From Phanerochaete sordida (taxonomy: Eukaryota > Basidiomycota > Agaricomycetes > Polyporales > Phanerochaetaceae): a DNA stretch of 64,000 nt. The DNA lies in NCBI GenBank assembly GCA_019973155.2, contig BPQB01000005.1, forward strand, positions 310,001-374,000. The letters are read 5' to 3'. Below, one piece after another: positions 34,228 to 45,063 of this stretch (its first letter is position 1; every line of letters begins with the position of its first letter). The notes under the pieces are model-generated. The model saw only the letters and a list, made by a program, of their open reading frames with translations, did not search any database and had not been told where the DNA came from. Position numbers and translations under genes: made by a program.

Positions 34228-34442
34228 ATGTACGCTGTGAGTACCGTGGTGCCTGCGCGGTCGCGGCTTGCGCTGACCTCGTCTCTCCAGTCTACCATCC
34301 CCAAGGACAACCACAACGGCTGCGGCGGCAGCTCGTGCAACTGCGGTGCTTCGTGAGTAGCTTCTGCACGCTTGAGACTCCTCGTTCTGACACACACATC
34401 TTCTGCAGCTGCCAGTGCAAGCCCGGAGAGTGCAAGTGCTAA
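34228..34442 (+). CDS. Metallothionein, 7-Cys type, first of a tandem pair
   Basis: Three mini-exons (34228-34236, 34291-34352, 34409-34442) encode 34 aa. The spliced peptide begins MYASTIPKDNHN and has seven Cys in the order C-x4-C-x-C-x3-C-x-C-x4-C-x-C, ending KC. The CxC pairs and near-absence of aromatics fit small fungal copper/zinc metallothioneins (Neurospora and Agaricus types). It binds Cu(I), Zn or Cd by its thiolates; the metal is not decidable from sequence. Intron 1 (34237-34290) follows codon 3 in phase 0; intron 2 (34353-34408) is in phase 2 just before the fourth Cys. Both introns start GTGAGT. A TATA-like GATAAATAGG lies about 90 bp upstream. A paralogue with identical spacing lies at 35407. 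Confidence 0.9.
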
Positions 34443-35406
34443 GCACTGAGCGCGTAGCGTCTCTCCAGCACTCCTACACTCCCCTCGCATAGGACAGAAA
34501 GCTCTCGTTGACGACCTGAGTCTGTATCACATGGAAGGATAACAACTTGTAATGCTTGCAAATCAAACACAATGTCTGTAAAATATCGAGTGTGAGCGCT
34601 GCCATACGACGGATACACAAGCCGCGTCGAAAGCGCGTTCCCGAGGGTTGAAGACAATGTTCAGCAAACTAGGCATGGCGAACGTTTCGGCAGCCTGGAC
34701 ATGGTAAATTCTGCGCCAATCAAGTTGGAAGCAAGAGTGAGTGCTATTGACACATTCCTGGTAGACGAGCCCACGAGCCACACCTATGGCAGTGTGGCGT
34801 CCATCCTGGACCCTGAGACATAGCTTAAGACGCAAGAAGCCAGCTCTTCTCCAACTTTATCGCACCGTGCACACTGGAAGCGGAACAGGGTTCTGCACGT
34901 CCAGAGAGAAGCCCACAGTGATCTCCGCGACAGTGTGAACGGCAGCGATCGTAAAGGAAGACGGCGGGCGATTCCTGAGTGCGACCACTGGAGCTGCCGT
35001 TCGCAGGCAAGCAGATGACCCTCGCAATTCCGAATTGCCTCCCGGTCACCTAAGTTTCGGGTGCAGCGGTGTACCGTTCAACGCGAGAGCGCACCCGATA
35101 AGGTCCAAGGACGGGCGCGTGCTGATACGAACGTTTCACCTACGCTGGAGTTTGGCTGGAGTAGGAGACCGCTGGACCACAGCCCAAATAGAAATGGATA
35201 CCCGCGGGCGTCGGACGGCGAGGCATTTACATCTGCGGTGACGCGCTGCGCTCCACCGCATCCCGTGCACCCAGGGCATCCGTGCGCTGGACCTGTAAAC
35301 ACGCGCATACACAGAGAGAACATATAAGCTGGTGCAACGCAGTGTCGAGGCCCCAGCTAACACAGAATCTGCTCACCCAACGCACCTCTAAACGAATATC
35401 TGCATC
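34443..35406. promoter_or_regulatory. Spacer between the two metallothionein genes
   Basis: The left part is the 3' flank of the first gene, the right part the promoter of the second. TATATAAG-like CATATAAG lies at 35321-35328, 79 bp before the second start codon. GATAAG occurs at 35097-35102. I see no clear copy of a known metal-responsive element, but the region is where one should lie. Confidence 0.4.
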
Positions 35407-35632
35407 ATGATCGCTGTGAGCGACCTCCTGACTTGCATCGACGCGTAGTGTCGTACTCACCTGTGCCGCTCGTCAGTCCATCGCTGTCCCCGTCGACGCC
35501 CACTGCGGTAACGCCGACTGCAAGTGCTCGAACACGTACGTGCCCTTGCTCGGCAGTAGCGCGTCTGGTGCTGATGTGTGCGTGTCCTCCAGCTGCACCT
35601 GCGAGGCTGGCAAGTGCAACTGTGGCAAGTAA
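35407..35632 (+). CDS. Metallothionein, 7-Cys type, second of a tandem pair
   Basis: Three mini-exons (35407-35415, 35477-35535, 35593-35632) encode 35 aa, beginning MIASIAVPVDAHC and ending CNCGK. The cysteine pattern C-x4-C-x-C-x3-C-x-C-x4-C-x-C is exactly that of the gene at 34228, and both introns sit in the same places and phases (after codon 3, phase 0; and phase 2 directly before the fourth Cys). The remaining residues differ strongly (EAGKCNC versus KPGECKC), so the duplication is old. The N-terminal residues before the first Cys are hydrophobic here (IASIAVPV). Metal specificity may differ between the two copies. The TATA box is at about 35323. Confidence 0.9.
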
Positions 35633-35897
35633 ACGGCCACCAGGTCGGCCGTCGCGGCGTTGTTCACCCTCATGCCTTCGCGAGCTGCATGCAGCATACG
35701 CGAACACACCTGTACTTGTTCCGATCAACTGTCTCTTTAGTAAGGAAATGTATAACAACCTATGACTTGTCTTGTGACCCTAGGACCGAGACCGAGCGTC
35801 CACTGTAGGGAATGACGAGGACATCACAGCCCAGAACAGGCTCCAGATGAGCGTATACGTATCACCATTGGCTGAGCTTTACTGTTACAAGAAGTCT

Positions 35898-37108
35898 CTA
35901 CGAAAAGCTGCGGAAGCTTGAGCAAATGGAATATGATATAGAATTGATGGGCTTACCTCCAGGTATGAGAGCAGCCGCATACATGACCTTGGTAATCGGC
36001 CTAAGTCCCTGCTTTTTGACTGCGATGTTCACCTTCCCGCCTCCAGTCTCCTCATCCAACCCTGCATCCTCCCACTCATCTATGATGTCGTCTGCTAGGC
36101 GCAGAAGATCCTCGTTCTCTTCGGGGAATTCTGCCAGGCTCGTGGCACATTTGACACCAAGGCACGTCCCGAACTCGCGGAATGCAAGTCGCTGTTCGAG
36201 GGGGTGCTCGAAATATCGGCACACAAATGCAAGTTCCCCTGAGTCGCCCCAAGTGAGCGTCAGGCACAGCAGACATGTCACATTGCAGACTCACTGAGAT
36301 TCTCCGACGCACGTTCCATGACCGCCGCCGCCCAGGCCTCCTCCGCCGCGAGCCAGTGGACGTTCCACAGCGTCATGCCGAGGTCGAGCGGGTCGTCCGA
36401 CTCCATGTGTCTCCACTTCGCGTCGACGATCTTCCTGTAGTCCTCGATCTCGGGCGCGAGCACGGCGGGGTCGCGCGCGGTCTGCTGCAGGAGGCGGAAG
36501 ACGACGTAGCCGTCGACCGGGTCGAGGTTGCCCTCGCTCGCGACGAGCGGCTGCGCGAGGTCCACAGACATCTTCCAGCGCATGCGCGGGCGCGGCGCCT
36601 CGCGGTGCACGACGAACGCGGGGTGGATCGCCTGCGCGAGCTGGACGGCCAGGTCGTTGTACCGCGCGTCCCCCGCGGCGATGCTCATGCGGTTTAGCGC
36701 GAACATCCAGAGCGTGAGGTAGTGGTGGTATTGCCCGTCGCCGTCGGGCCCCGCCTCGTCCTCCTTCCCGATGCGCAGCCCGCCGCCGAGCGGCCGCTCC
36801 GGCGACGCGCCCGGGAGGTGCTGATCCTGCGCGCGCGTCTTGCCGAGGACGCTGTGGACGGTGTCGATGAGGCGCGCGGCGCAGGTGAGGTAAGTGGGTG
36901 AACTCGTGAGGCGGTGGAGGGTGATGAGGTTGAGGACACCGAAGGCATCGGTCCAGAGGTATCGACCCAGGTGTCCGGAGGAAGCGGGTGGGGGTGTCCA
37001 GGTCTGCGCTGCGGAGTTCGTCAGGGTCCTGAGAGGACCGTAGACGTCTTCCATGGCAGCAAGGGCCTTGAGTATTGTGGTATCATCGCCTACGCTAGGT
37101 GCAGGCAT
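35898..37108 (-). CDS. Uncharacterised alpha-helical protein, possible six-hairpin (toroid) fold
   Basis: Two exons joined by an intron at about 36242-36297. The protein starts MPAPSVGDDTTILKAL and shows repeated helical segments with aromatic and His residues: YLWTDAFGVLNLITLHRL, QYHHYLTLWMFALNRMS, RPRMRWKMSVDLAQPLV, DGYVVFRLLQQTA and DLGMTLWNVHWLAAEEAW. These alternate like the alpha/alpha toroid of glycosidases or lyases, but no catalytic signature is recognised. C-terminal portion: LAFREFGTCLGVKCAT, LADDIIDEWEDAG, IPGGKPINSISY. About 380 aa. No signal peptide, so it is likely cytosolic. A TATA-like AATAAATACC lies on the minus strand upstream near 37173-37184. I do not assign a function. 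Confidence 0.7.
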
Positions 37109-37599
37109 GGTAGGGAAATGGTATAGCAAAGGGCGTGTCCAGGTAGAGAGTGAAGAGACAAGGCTCCTGAGCGGTATTTATTGATCGCCATGGGGTCGCA
37201 GCTTGACGAAAGAAGGACGAGAGGACGTCATAGGGGGGCCAACAGGTCAGCCTCATGCGTGTGGTTCGAGAAGTGCCGCGCAGTTGGTCGAGAGGGGTGT
37301 CATCGGAGCAGAGGGAAGCGGGATGGGACATCCCCCGGGAGGTCTGGTCGTCGCCCAGAGCAGATTGTCGAGACGCGGCCAGGAACAGCCCCGCTTTAGG
37401 GAAGCGATCCGGTTGTGGCGGCCATCAACAGGTTCCCACGCCATGTCTGCCTCTGCAGCAGCAGCTGCAAGCAGTGCTACGTTCTTTCCGAGCCCACGTC
37501 CATTTACGATAATATTACATCCTACGTAGACTGTTCTCGCACTAGTCAAGCAATAGACTGCATCAGAGCTTGCCTATGCTCTCGGCTGTTTCACGTAGG
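37109..37599. other. Gap between BET4 and the helical protein gene
   Basis: Both genes are on the minus strand. The part near 37108-37200 is the promoter of the helical-protein gene (TATA-like box at about 37178). The rest is the BET4 3' flank; no gene is seen. Confidence 0.4.
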
Positions 37600-38983
37600 T
37601 CAGGATGACTGCGCAGGATCAACGGCGGCCGCCAAGTACTTACACAATTCCTTGTACCGCTGCCGCCGTGCCGGATCTAGAGTCTGGAGCTCCCCCAAAA
37701 GCTTGGCGCAGTCTTCGACCAGGCTGGCGCGTTCTTCTGATGTGAGCGCATCTCCATGTTTCTGTAACAGAAGACGCTTATAGTGCACGAGTGACTCCAT
37801 GCACCCTGTCATCCGACGTTAGCTCATGCGTAGCACATAATAATCCACGCTGACATTTGCTGTCTGGCTGCTCGTCAAGAAGCTCTTGTATAGATTCTAT
37901 CTCCCTCCTCAGCAGTGGCGCAGACTCGCCTTTGCGCCCAGCAGTCAGCACCCTTCTTAGGTAATAATCGCGAAAACTCACCTTCGCCCACCAGCCATCT
38001 GTGATAGATCCACACACTCTGATCCCCGGGATCTGTGTACATCGCGTTCTTCACCAAGTCATACTCTGCGAGACGTAAGATGGAGAGGGGAATGAGGCAA
38101 AGTGCAAATAACGGTACCATCTTCCTTGGACTTGACTGGATCTAAGGCATTGTTTTCCCAAAGGGTTGCGAGGACCTTCGAACGCTGATGCCAGGCACTG
38201 AAATTCGAGAAGTTGGCTTCGATCTTGCGCTTGGTATAAGCTAGCTCGGATAGCTCTGAACGGCGAACCGGCATGGTCGCCAGCACGTATCTCCGATAGT
38301 TCCATGCATGGACTAGAAGGTGAGCAGTGAGTATGTGAAGCTGCGTAGGGGATGAATTGCTTCACAGTTTCGAGCGTCCGCTTCGAGCATCTTCTCGACT
38401 ACGAATAGTTCCTTGTTCCAATTGGCCATGCGCCAGCCATTGGAATCATCCTCTGTCGGACCGTCAGGAACCTGCTCTAAACACCATCTTCTGTGGTTCC
38501 ATATCCAGTACACTTTCGGATGCTGCTTGAGAAGGGCAGTTGTGAGGTTGAGATCTTCCGCAAGCAGGTCATTCGCGTCAGAGGCTGAGCTGAATTTATT
38601 CGTCAAAGCACGCGGAGTCCGTGAAACGTAACTCACCTCTTGGGGAAGAGTTCCCTCTCCAAGATCTGGCGGCGGTAGTTCCAGACAGTGTAGAACTCGG
38701 GGTTCACTCGCAGCAGACGGGTGGTCTCATCGAATGCCTCGCGACTCAAGTCATTGGTCTGCTTCTGCGGCAAGCTATTAGCCATACAAGATCGCTAATA
38801 GATAGGAATACACACCCGAGACAACACTTCCCCCGTGAGAGCAAGGTACTCCTTGAGCTTGGCTTGCTCCCGCTCCCTCTTCGCTTCGAGGGCCTCTTTG
38901 CTGTAGCGCACTCGCTTAACACCGTGCTGGAGGTCAATCAGCATTTGTACCGCTTGTATGTGAGCAGGGTACGAGCGTACCAT
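37600..38983 (-). CDS. BET4: Rab geranylgeranyltransferase subunit alpha (BET4)
   Basis: Alpha subunit of the type II prenyltransferase that lipidates Rab GTPases with BET2 and the escort protein. The first coding exon is just ATG (38983-38981). A 54-nt intron (38980-38927) joins it to HGVKRVRYSKEALEAKRERE, giving the canonical MHGVKRVR start. Prenyltransferase-alpha repeats with W-x-x-R follow: TVWNYRRQILERELF, YWIWNHRRWCLEQVP, FHAWNYRRYVLATMP, FSAWHQRSKVLATLW and SVWIYHRWLVGE. A C-terminal segment LVHYKRLLLQKHGDAL leads to RRQRYKELCKYLAAA. Fungal BET4 lacks the Ig and LRR domains of the animal protein, consistent here (about 340 aa). The gene is divergent from SYF1, with 170 bp between start codons. 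Confidence 0.92.
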
Positions 38984-39153
38984 TCTTCGCAGGCTTCACC
39001 TCCCAGTTATAGTTCAGATGTGTGTGACGGCAGCTGCAGAGCCAGGTTCCCAATCCAGAGTGATTTGGCGCCAGGCGATACGCGTTGACTGTCCGGCGCG
39101 TTGTGACGTTCCTCACTCCCTCTGCCAGGACCTCCCATCTGCAAGTCGCCGAG

Positions 39154-42100
39154 ATGCCCACAGCGACGCAGACAAAGCCGACTCTCGAGTCTCTGCAGAC
39201 ACTCTTTCCCGTGACATTCCCTATACCCAAGCCGACGACTCATGAGGACCTCATTTCAACAAGAGAGCTGCACCGGGAGGAGGATCTCCTCCGGAACCCC
39301 TACTCTTTCAGGACCTGGTGGACTGCTATACAAAATACCAAGGAGGCTGCGAATGCGCTGCTGAAGACGGAAGGCCCCTCCGACCTGACGCCTGAGGTCG
39401 CTGCGCTCCTCGGCCCTCTCGCGTCCGCGTCCGCGCGAAAATCACTCCAACGTCTGACCTACCTCTACGAAGCAGCCCTCACGCAGTTCCCCGGCTCGTT
39501 CAAGCTATGGAAGTCCTACCTGCAGACGCGCATGTCCTACGTGCTCGGTCGGCTGATCCACAAGAAGAAGGCTGGAGGAAAGAAGAAGTTCCCGGAGATG
39601 CGGGACGCACTGGACGACGAGAAGGAGGACCTGGAACACTGGGAGGGAGGGCTCGACGGCGTGGTTGGCTGGGAGGAGTGGAAGGCCCTTGTCGCCACAT
39701 TTGAGAGGGCTCTCATGTGGCTTCCAAAGGTGCGTGGCAGACCATAGTCTCCCGCCTGCCCGTCTCATTATGAGCTCAGATGCCGCGTTTGTGGCTGCTG
39801 TACCTCTCCATCTTCAACCACCCCTTCTGCCCGCCGCATATCTCGCACACGCATGCGCGTCGTACCTACGACCGTGCCCTCCGGACACTGCCACCATCCT
39901 TGCACTCGCGCATATGGGTCCGCTACCTGCTGTGGGCAGAGAGCAAAGGTGGTAACACTACTGTCGCAGTGTACCGCAGGTACCTTGCCGTCGACCCCAG
40001 CGTCACCGAGCGTTATACTGGTCTCCTCCTCTCGCCCGAGAACCCTGCGCCGCGTCCGCTGGAGGCTGCTAAACTCACACTTTCGCTTGCCAGGAAAGCT
40101 GCGAAGGGCGAGTACACCAGCCCGGAGGGCAAAAGCCCGTACCAGCTCCTCACAGACTGGCTTGAAATCGTAGAGCAGTATGCTGAAGAGGTTGGCATGG
40201 ACGTAGACGACACAATCGGCTCAAACGCAGCCATCGCGGAGGCGAAGGACAAAGAGGAGACATCCCCGACGCAGCCTCCGGAGCCCGCTAAGGTCGATGG
40301 GCACCTTATCCGCTTTGCGGGTCCCGCAGTTGCCGTTGACGGCGACGGCAAAGTGCTACCGCCATATGACGAGGATGAGGATCCGACGAACCCGCGCAAG
40401 CTCAACATCGAGAACATTGTCAAGACGGACGGCCTGGAGGTCTACAAGGACCAAGCAGGCCGCCTGTGGACCGGCCTCGCGACGTACTGGATCAAGCGCG
40501 GCGAGTTCGAGCGCGCGAAGAAGACGTTCGAGGACGGCTTGGCCTCCGTGCTCACGATCCGGGACTTCACGCAGATCTTCGACGCGTACGCCGAGTTCTC
40601 GGAGAGCCTCATCAGCGCGCTCATGGAGAGCATCGCGAACCCGGACGAAGACGAGGACGAAGAGGACATCGCGGCGACCGAGGCGGAGCTCGACGCGAAG
40701 ATGAAGGAGTTCGAGGAGCTCATGGACCGCCGGCCGTTCCTCGTCAACGACGTGCTCCTCAGGCGCAACCCGAACGACGTGCAGGAGTGGGAGAAGCGCG
40801 TCGCGCTCTGGGGCGAGAACGACGAGAAGGTGGCGGAGACGTATACACAGGCCCTCTCGACGGTGAACCCCAAGCGTGCGACTGCAAACTTCCACCGGCT
40901 GTATGTGAACTTCGCAAAGTTCTACGAGGAAGGTGGTACGACTGGGGAGGCGGAGCCCGACTTGGACAATGCGCGCAAGATTCTCGAAAAGGCGACCAAG
41001 GTCAACTTCAAGACGGTCGACGAGCTTGCCGAAGTCTGGTGCGAGTGGGCTGAGCTGGAGATTCGCCAAGAGTATGGTCACATTCTGCTTTCACGGTGAC
41101 TACGGCCTAACGCGAGTTCCAGGAACTTTGACGAGGCCATTCGGGTCATGCAGAGGGCGTCTGCTGTGCCGAAGAACACAAAGGTCAACTACCATGATCA
41201 CGTACGCTTTCACCATCATATCATATACGGGATGAGATTAATTTTGTCTCTAGGCTCTCCCGGTGCAGGCGCGTCTCTTCAAGTCGCTCAAGCTCTGGTC
41301 ATTCTACGTCGATTTGGAGGAGTCAATAGGAACGGTCGAATCTGCGAAAGCTGTCTACGACAAGATCCTTGAACTGCGGATAGCCAACGCTCAGATCATC
41401 GTCAACTACGCCGCTTTCCTGGAGGAGAACAAATACTTCGAGGAGAGCTTCAAAGTTTATGAACGCGGCGCCGAACTCTTCACGTACCCTGTCTCGTTCG
41501 AGATATGGAACATTTACCTGGCGAAGTTCGTGAAGCGATATGTAAGCTGTCAAGCCTCGCAGGCTTTTATGCGTGCTCACTTCGATGTTTTAGGGCGGTG
41601 AGAAGGTCGAACGCACACGAGATCTCTTCGAGCAGGCTTTGGAGAAGTGTCCACCGAAGAACTGCAAACCGATTTTCCTTATGTATGCGCAATTCGAGGA
41701 ACAGCACGGACTCGCCAAGCGCGCAATGGCCGTGTACGACAGGGCAACTTCGGTAGTGAACGACGAGGACAAGTTCGAGGTACGCTCCCCAGCATTTATT
41801 CGTGACACGTCGGCTGACGTTTCTCGTAAGCTGTTCACTATCTACATCGCGAAAGCAGCGGAGAACTACGGCCTCACTGCGACACGGCCTATCTACGAGC
41901 GCGCCCTCGAGATCCTGCCCGACCGACAGACGGCGGAGATGTGCCTGCGCTTCGCGCAGATGGAGCGCAAGCTCGGCGAGATCGACCGCGCGCGCGCGAT
42001 CTACGCGCACGCGTCGCAGTTCTGCGACCCGCGCATCCACCAGAACTTCTGGGCGGAGTGGAACGCGTTCGAGATCGAGACCGGCTCGGAGGACACGTTC

Positions 42101-42373
42101 CGCGAGATGCTCCGCATCAAGCGCAGCGTCCAGGCGCAGTTCAACACCGAGGTGTCGTACATTGCCGCGCAGATGGCGTCCAAGCAGACGAACGGCGCCG
42201 CCGCCGAAGAGGCCCCGCCCGCAGATGCGATGGCCGCCGCCGAGCGGCAGGCTGCCGGAGGGCCCGCGTTCGTCGCTGCGAAGCAAAGCACGAACGTGCG
42301 GATACAGGAGGCGGAGCCAGCCCAGGCTGGTAACGAGGATGAGATTCACATCTCGGACGATGAAGACCTGTAG
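39154..42373 (+). CDS. SYF1: Pre-mRNA-splicing factor SYF1 (XAB2)
   Basis: HAT/TPR-repeat component of the NineTeen/Prp19 complex that helps form the active spliceosome. The N-terminus has LFPVTFPIPKPTTHEDLIST and EEDLLRNPYSFRTWWTAI, followed by HAT repeats: LTQFPGSFKLWKSYL, WLPKMPRLWLLYLSIF, TYDRALRTLPPSLHSRIWVR and ARKILEKATKVNFKTVDELA. The XAB2/SYF1 signatures are GHLIRFAGPAVAVDGDGKV and RRPFLVNDVLLRRNPNDVQE. The C-terminal repeats continue through IYERALEILPDRQTAEMCLR and DRARAIYAHASQF. The tail ends EDEIHISDDEDL, an acidic cluster. Five or six introns are present (one at about 39730-39779). The stop at 42371-42373 lies only 34 bp from the convergent stop of the next gene. Confidence 0.94.
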
Positions 42374-42407
42374 TTTCATACCTTGCTCGCTTTGTATGCT
42401 TTGCCCG

Positions 42408-43259
42408 CTATCTTGTACTATTCCATCGCTCTATCTCGACTTCACAGAGGTCTTCCCATTGCGCATCCCAGCTACCCTCTTCTAAATGAGGCTGGACCGC
42501 CCAATGGGCAATGGCCTCGCGAGAGACTTCGAATGAGACCGAGTGACTCCGAAGCGTCTCCACTATCTCCTTGTGCATGTTGAGCGAACGGTGGTATGGA
42601 ATGAGTATGGATGGAATGGAGGTAGCTGTCCAGAACTTCATCAGCGTTGGTGAATGGCGGGTAGGCTGCGATATACACACCAAATTTCTCAAGCGACCAT
42701 GTAACCCACAGTGGTTCCTGGACGGCCTGCCACCCCTTGGTTTTGTGTGTTTCCGCGAGTACGCTTTCCAGAGAGTCGACCAAATTATTCATTTTCTGGA
42801 ACTGCTTTCTCTGTCGAAATGGTGAGCGTTTGGCTATACACACCGAAAGTCTTATTGCTTACAAGCTTGAAGATTACAGTGTCGAGCTGTGCAATGCGTT
42901 TCTCCATGAGAGACAGCTTAGGCTCTACTATCCTATGCTTGGGCTGAGTACCGGCCGGTACAAGAGCTAACTCATTACTGTGGCGCGTTAGCAGATTACA
43001 ACGTTAAGGGAAAAACAGGTACGCACCTCAGCTCAGTCCTCGCATCTATAAGGCTCTGTGCAGCCTTCAGCCCATCCACAAGAACGATGTCATCCCAGTT
43101 CTCGGCGACCGTCCTGAGCTCCTGCATGATCGTCCGGACTTTGCGGTGGTATGTGGATTCGTTCGAGCGCAAGGGAGATGCAGGCTGCTGCTGCATCTGT
43201 TTGGCAGGTGAGGAGGTCGGTGTCGAGGGCCCCTTGAAGGAGGCGAGGCGGCCGGCCAT
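42408..43259 (-). CDS. Basidiomycete-type coiled-coil protein of unknown function
   Basis: Four exons were assembled: 43259 down to about 43028, then segments ending KL and KF, and a last exon read LNMHKEIVETLRSHSVSFEV. The start is MAGRLASFKGPSTPTSSPAK, and the core NESTYHRKVRTIMQELRTVA, WDDIVLVDGLKAAQSLIDA has a helical, coiled-coil pattern. Two later blocks are RKQFQKMNNLVDSLESVLAE, then EPLWVTWSLEKF joined by splicing (donor GTGTAT, acceptor CTGGACAG) to ATSIPSILIPYHRSL. It ends WDAQWEDLCEVEIERW. I do not recognise it. About 230 aa. Its start is 109 bp from that of the WD40 gene on the other strand, so the two may be coregulated. Confidence 0.72.
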
Positions 43260-43368
43260 GGTCGAGGTCGAAGAGAGAAAATGGGCGCTTCTAAGTACCG
43301 CAGACGCGTCCGGTCGCGTCGGCCGCCACGAGGTTGCCTGCTACCACCACAGCTTGCAGACCAGCAGG

Positions 43369-44962
43369 ATGCAGACGACAGACAAGAACAATTTCCTGCG
43401 CGCTGAGGCAGAGCTCATCATTGATGATGTACGTACCGTGTCTCTTACTCTCGCGCGTTCACCAACCTGGTGCAGGCTCGCAAAGCGAAAGCGGAGAAGA
43501 TCAAGGACATCGGCGAGCCCATCCAGCTCACCGGCGTCGCTTTGGACCTCCACATTAGAGACAAATACGCGTGGATTGCGGAGAACTCGGCGGTTATACG
43601 CAGAGTAGACTTGGAGGTGAGCTTCCCTTGAACCTCGTGTACGATTCACGACGACGAAAGCGGCCAGGTAGAGCGGAAAGACTGTTCAACTGTTCAAGGG
43701 ACATACAGCACCTGTCACGGCCATTGCGTTATGGGACAAGGTATCAAGCTCTGGCGATGAGAAGCTAATGATCAGCGCATCGTGGGACAAGGTCAGCTTG
43801 CGCTCGTTACATTCACAGTCCACCGCTGACCGTCGGCGCAGACTATCAAAATATGGAATCGCGAGGTCGGTACAATCGCCAAGCGACGCGACCCTGCTAA
43901 CGATTTCCACAGACAAAGGAGCTACTATCCTCTACCGATGCCCACTCTGACTTCGTCAAAGCTCTCCTCGTGATCCCATCTCTCCAGCTGCTGGTGTCTA
44001 GCAGCTCGGATAAGATTGTGCGATTCTGGTAAGTAGAGCTATTTCGTGCCCAGATCTATCTTCTCCTGCTGAGATTCTTGCTAGGGATCTCTCTGCCTTT
44101 GCGGTTGGGCAACCTCTCCATTCCGCTGGCTCTATATCAGCGCATACGCGTCCCGTGGAGTCGCTTTCATACAGGCCGATATCCAACGCCACTGCGGTCT
44201 TGTACACCGCAGACACGATGGGCATCATCCGGGTGTGGGAGCTCGAGAAAGAGGAAGGCACGCCGACACGGTGGCGGGCCGTGCAGAAGGATGAGCTCAC
44301 GTACCATCGGACGAAGATCTACGAGGCAGTCTACGGTGCTGGGCAGCTGTGGACAGGTCAGTTTATCCGCTGCAGTATTGATCTCAGGCATGCTGACTTG
44401 CGTCTAGCATCCGCGGACGAGACCGCCCAAGCGAAGCACGACCCCGAGCCCGACGCCACGCCCGCGCCGCGCCCCATGCCACCGCTCACGCACCCGACGG
44501 GCGTGCGCGCGATCCTGCCGCTGCTCGCGACGCCGCTCGCGGAGCCGTACGTGCTGACGGGCGCGGGCGACGTCATCCGCGCGTACGACGTCTCGTCGCC
44601 GGACGCGCCGGAGCTGCTCGGCGAGCGCGACGCGCACTGGCACGACGTCACCGCGCTGCGCCTCTGGATGCGGCGCTCGGCCGTCGAGGGCGCGCCGGGC
44701 AAGGTCAGGGTCGAGCCGTGGGTCGTCAGCGCGAGCCTCGACGGCACGCTGCGCAAGTGGAAGTTGATGGGTACGTGAGCGCGGCGTACTGTGTGAGTCT
44801 GAAGGCTGATTTGCGTGTGCAGATTTGCTGCACCCGCCGAAGCCGGTGGAGAAGGCCAAGGAAGTTGCACCTCCGCCGCCTAAGGAAGTGGAGGAGAAGG
44901 AGTCTTTTGGCCTTACGGAGGACGAGGAACGCGAGCTGGCTGAGCTCATGGAGGACGATTAG
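43369..44962 (+). CDS. WD40-repeat protein with acidic coiled C-terminus
   Basis: The ATG at 43369 starts MQTTDKNNFLRAEAELIIDD; the next exon begins ARKAKAEKIKDIGEPIQLTG. WD40 blades are visible: VALDLHIRDKYAWIAENSAV, KTVQLFKGHTAPVTAIALWD, LMISASWDK-TIKIWN, SDFVKALLVIPSLQLLVSSS, KIVRFWDLSAF, LSYRPISNATAVLYTADTMG with IIRVWELE, GVRAILPLLATPLAEPYVLT, and WVVSASLDGTLRKWKL. The tail PPKPVEKAKEVAPPPPKEVE runs to a short acidic helix LTEDEERELAELMEDD. Several introns are short. I cannot assign it to a specific WD40 family; the N-terminal helix and acidic end suggest a scaffold. It is divergent from the coiled-coil gene at 42408-43259. Confidence 0.82.
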
Positions 44963-45063
44963 AGTTGCATAGTTGCATTGTGCTACAGATATACATTCCA
45001 GGACTCCAGAAGATACATACAAAACAGTAGATGGGCAGAACATGTGATTGTAACATATAGCGT

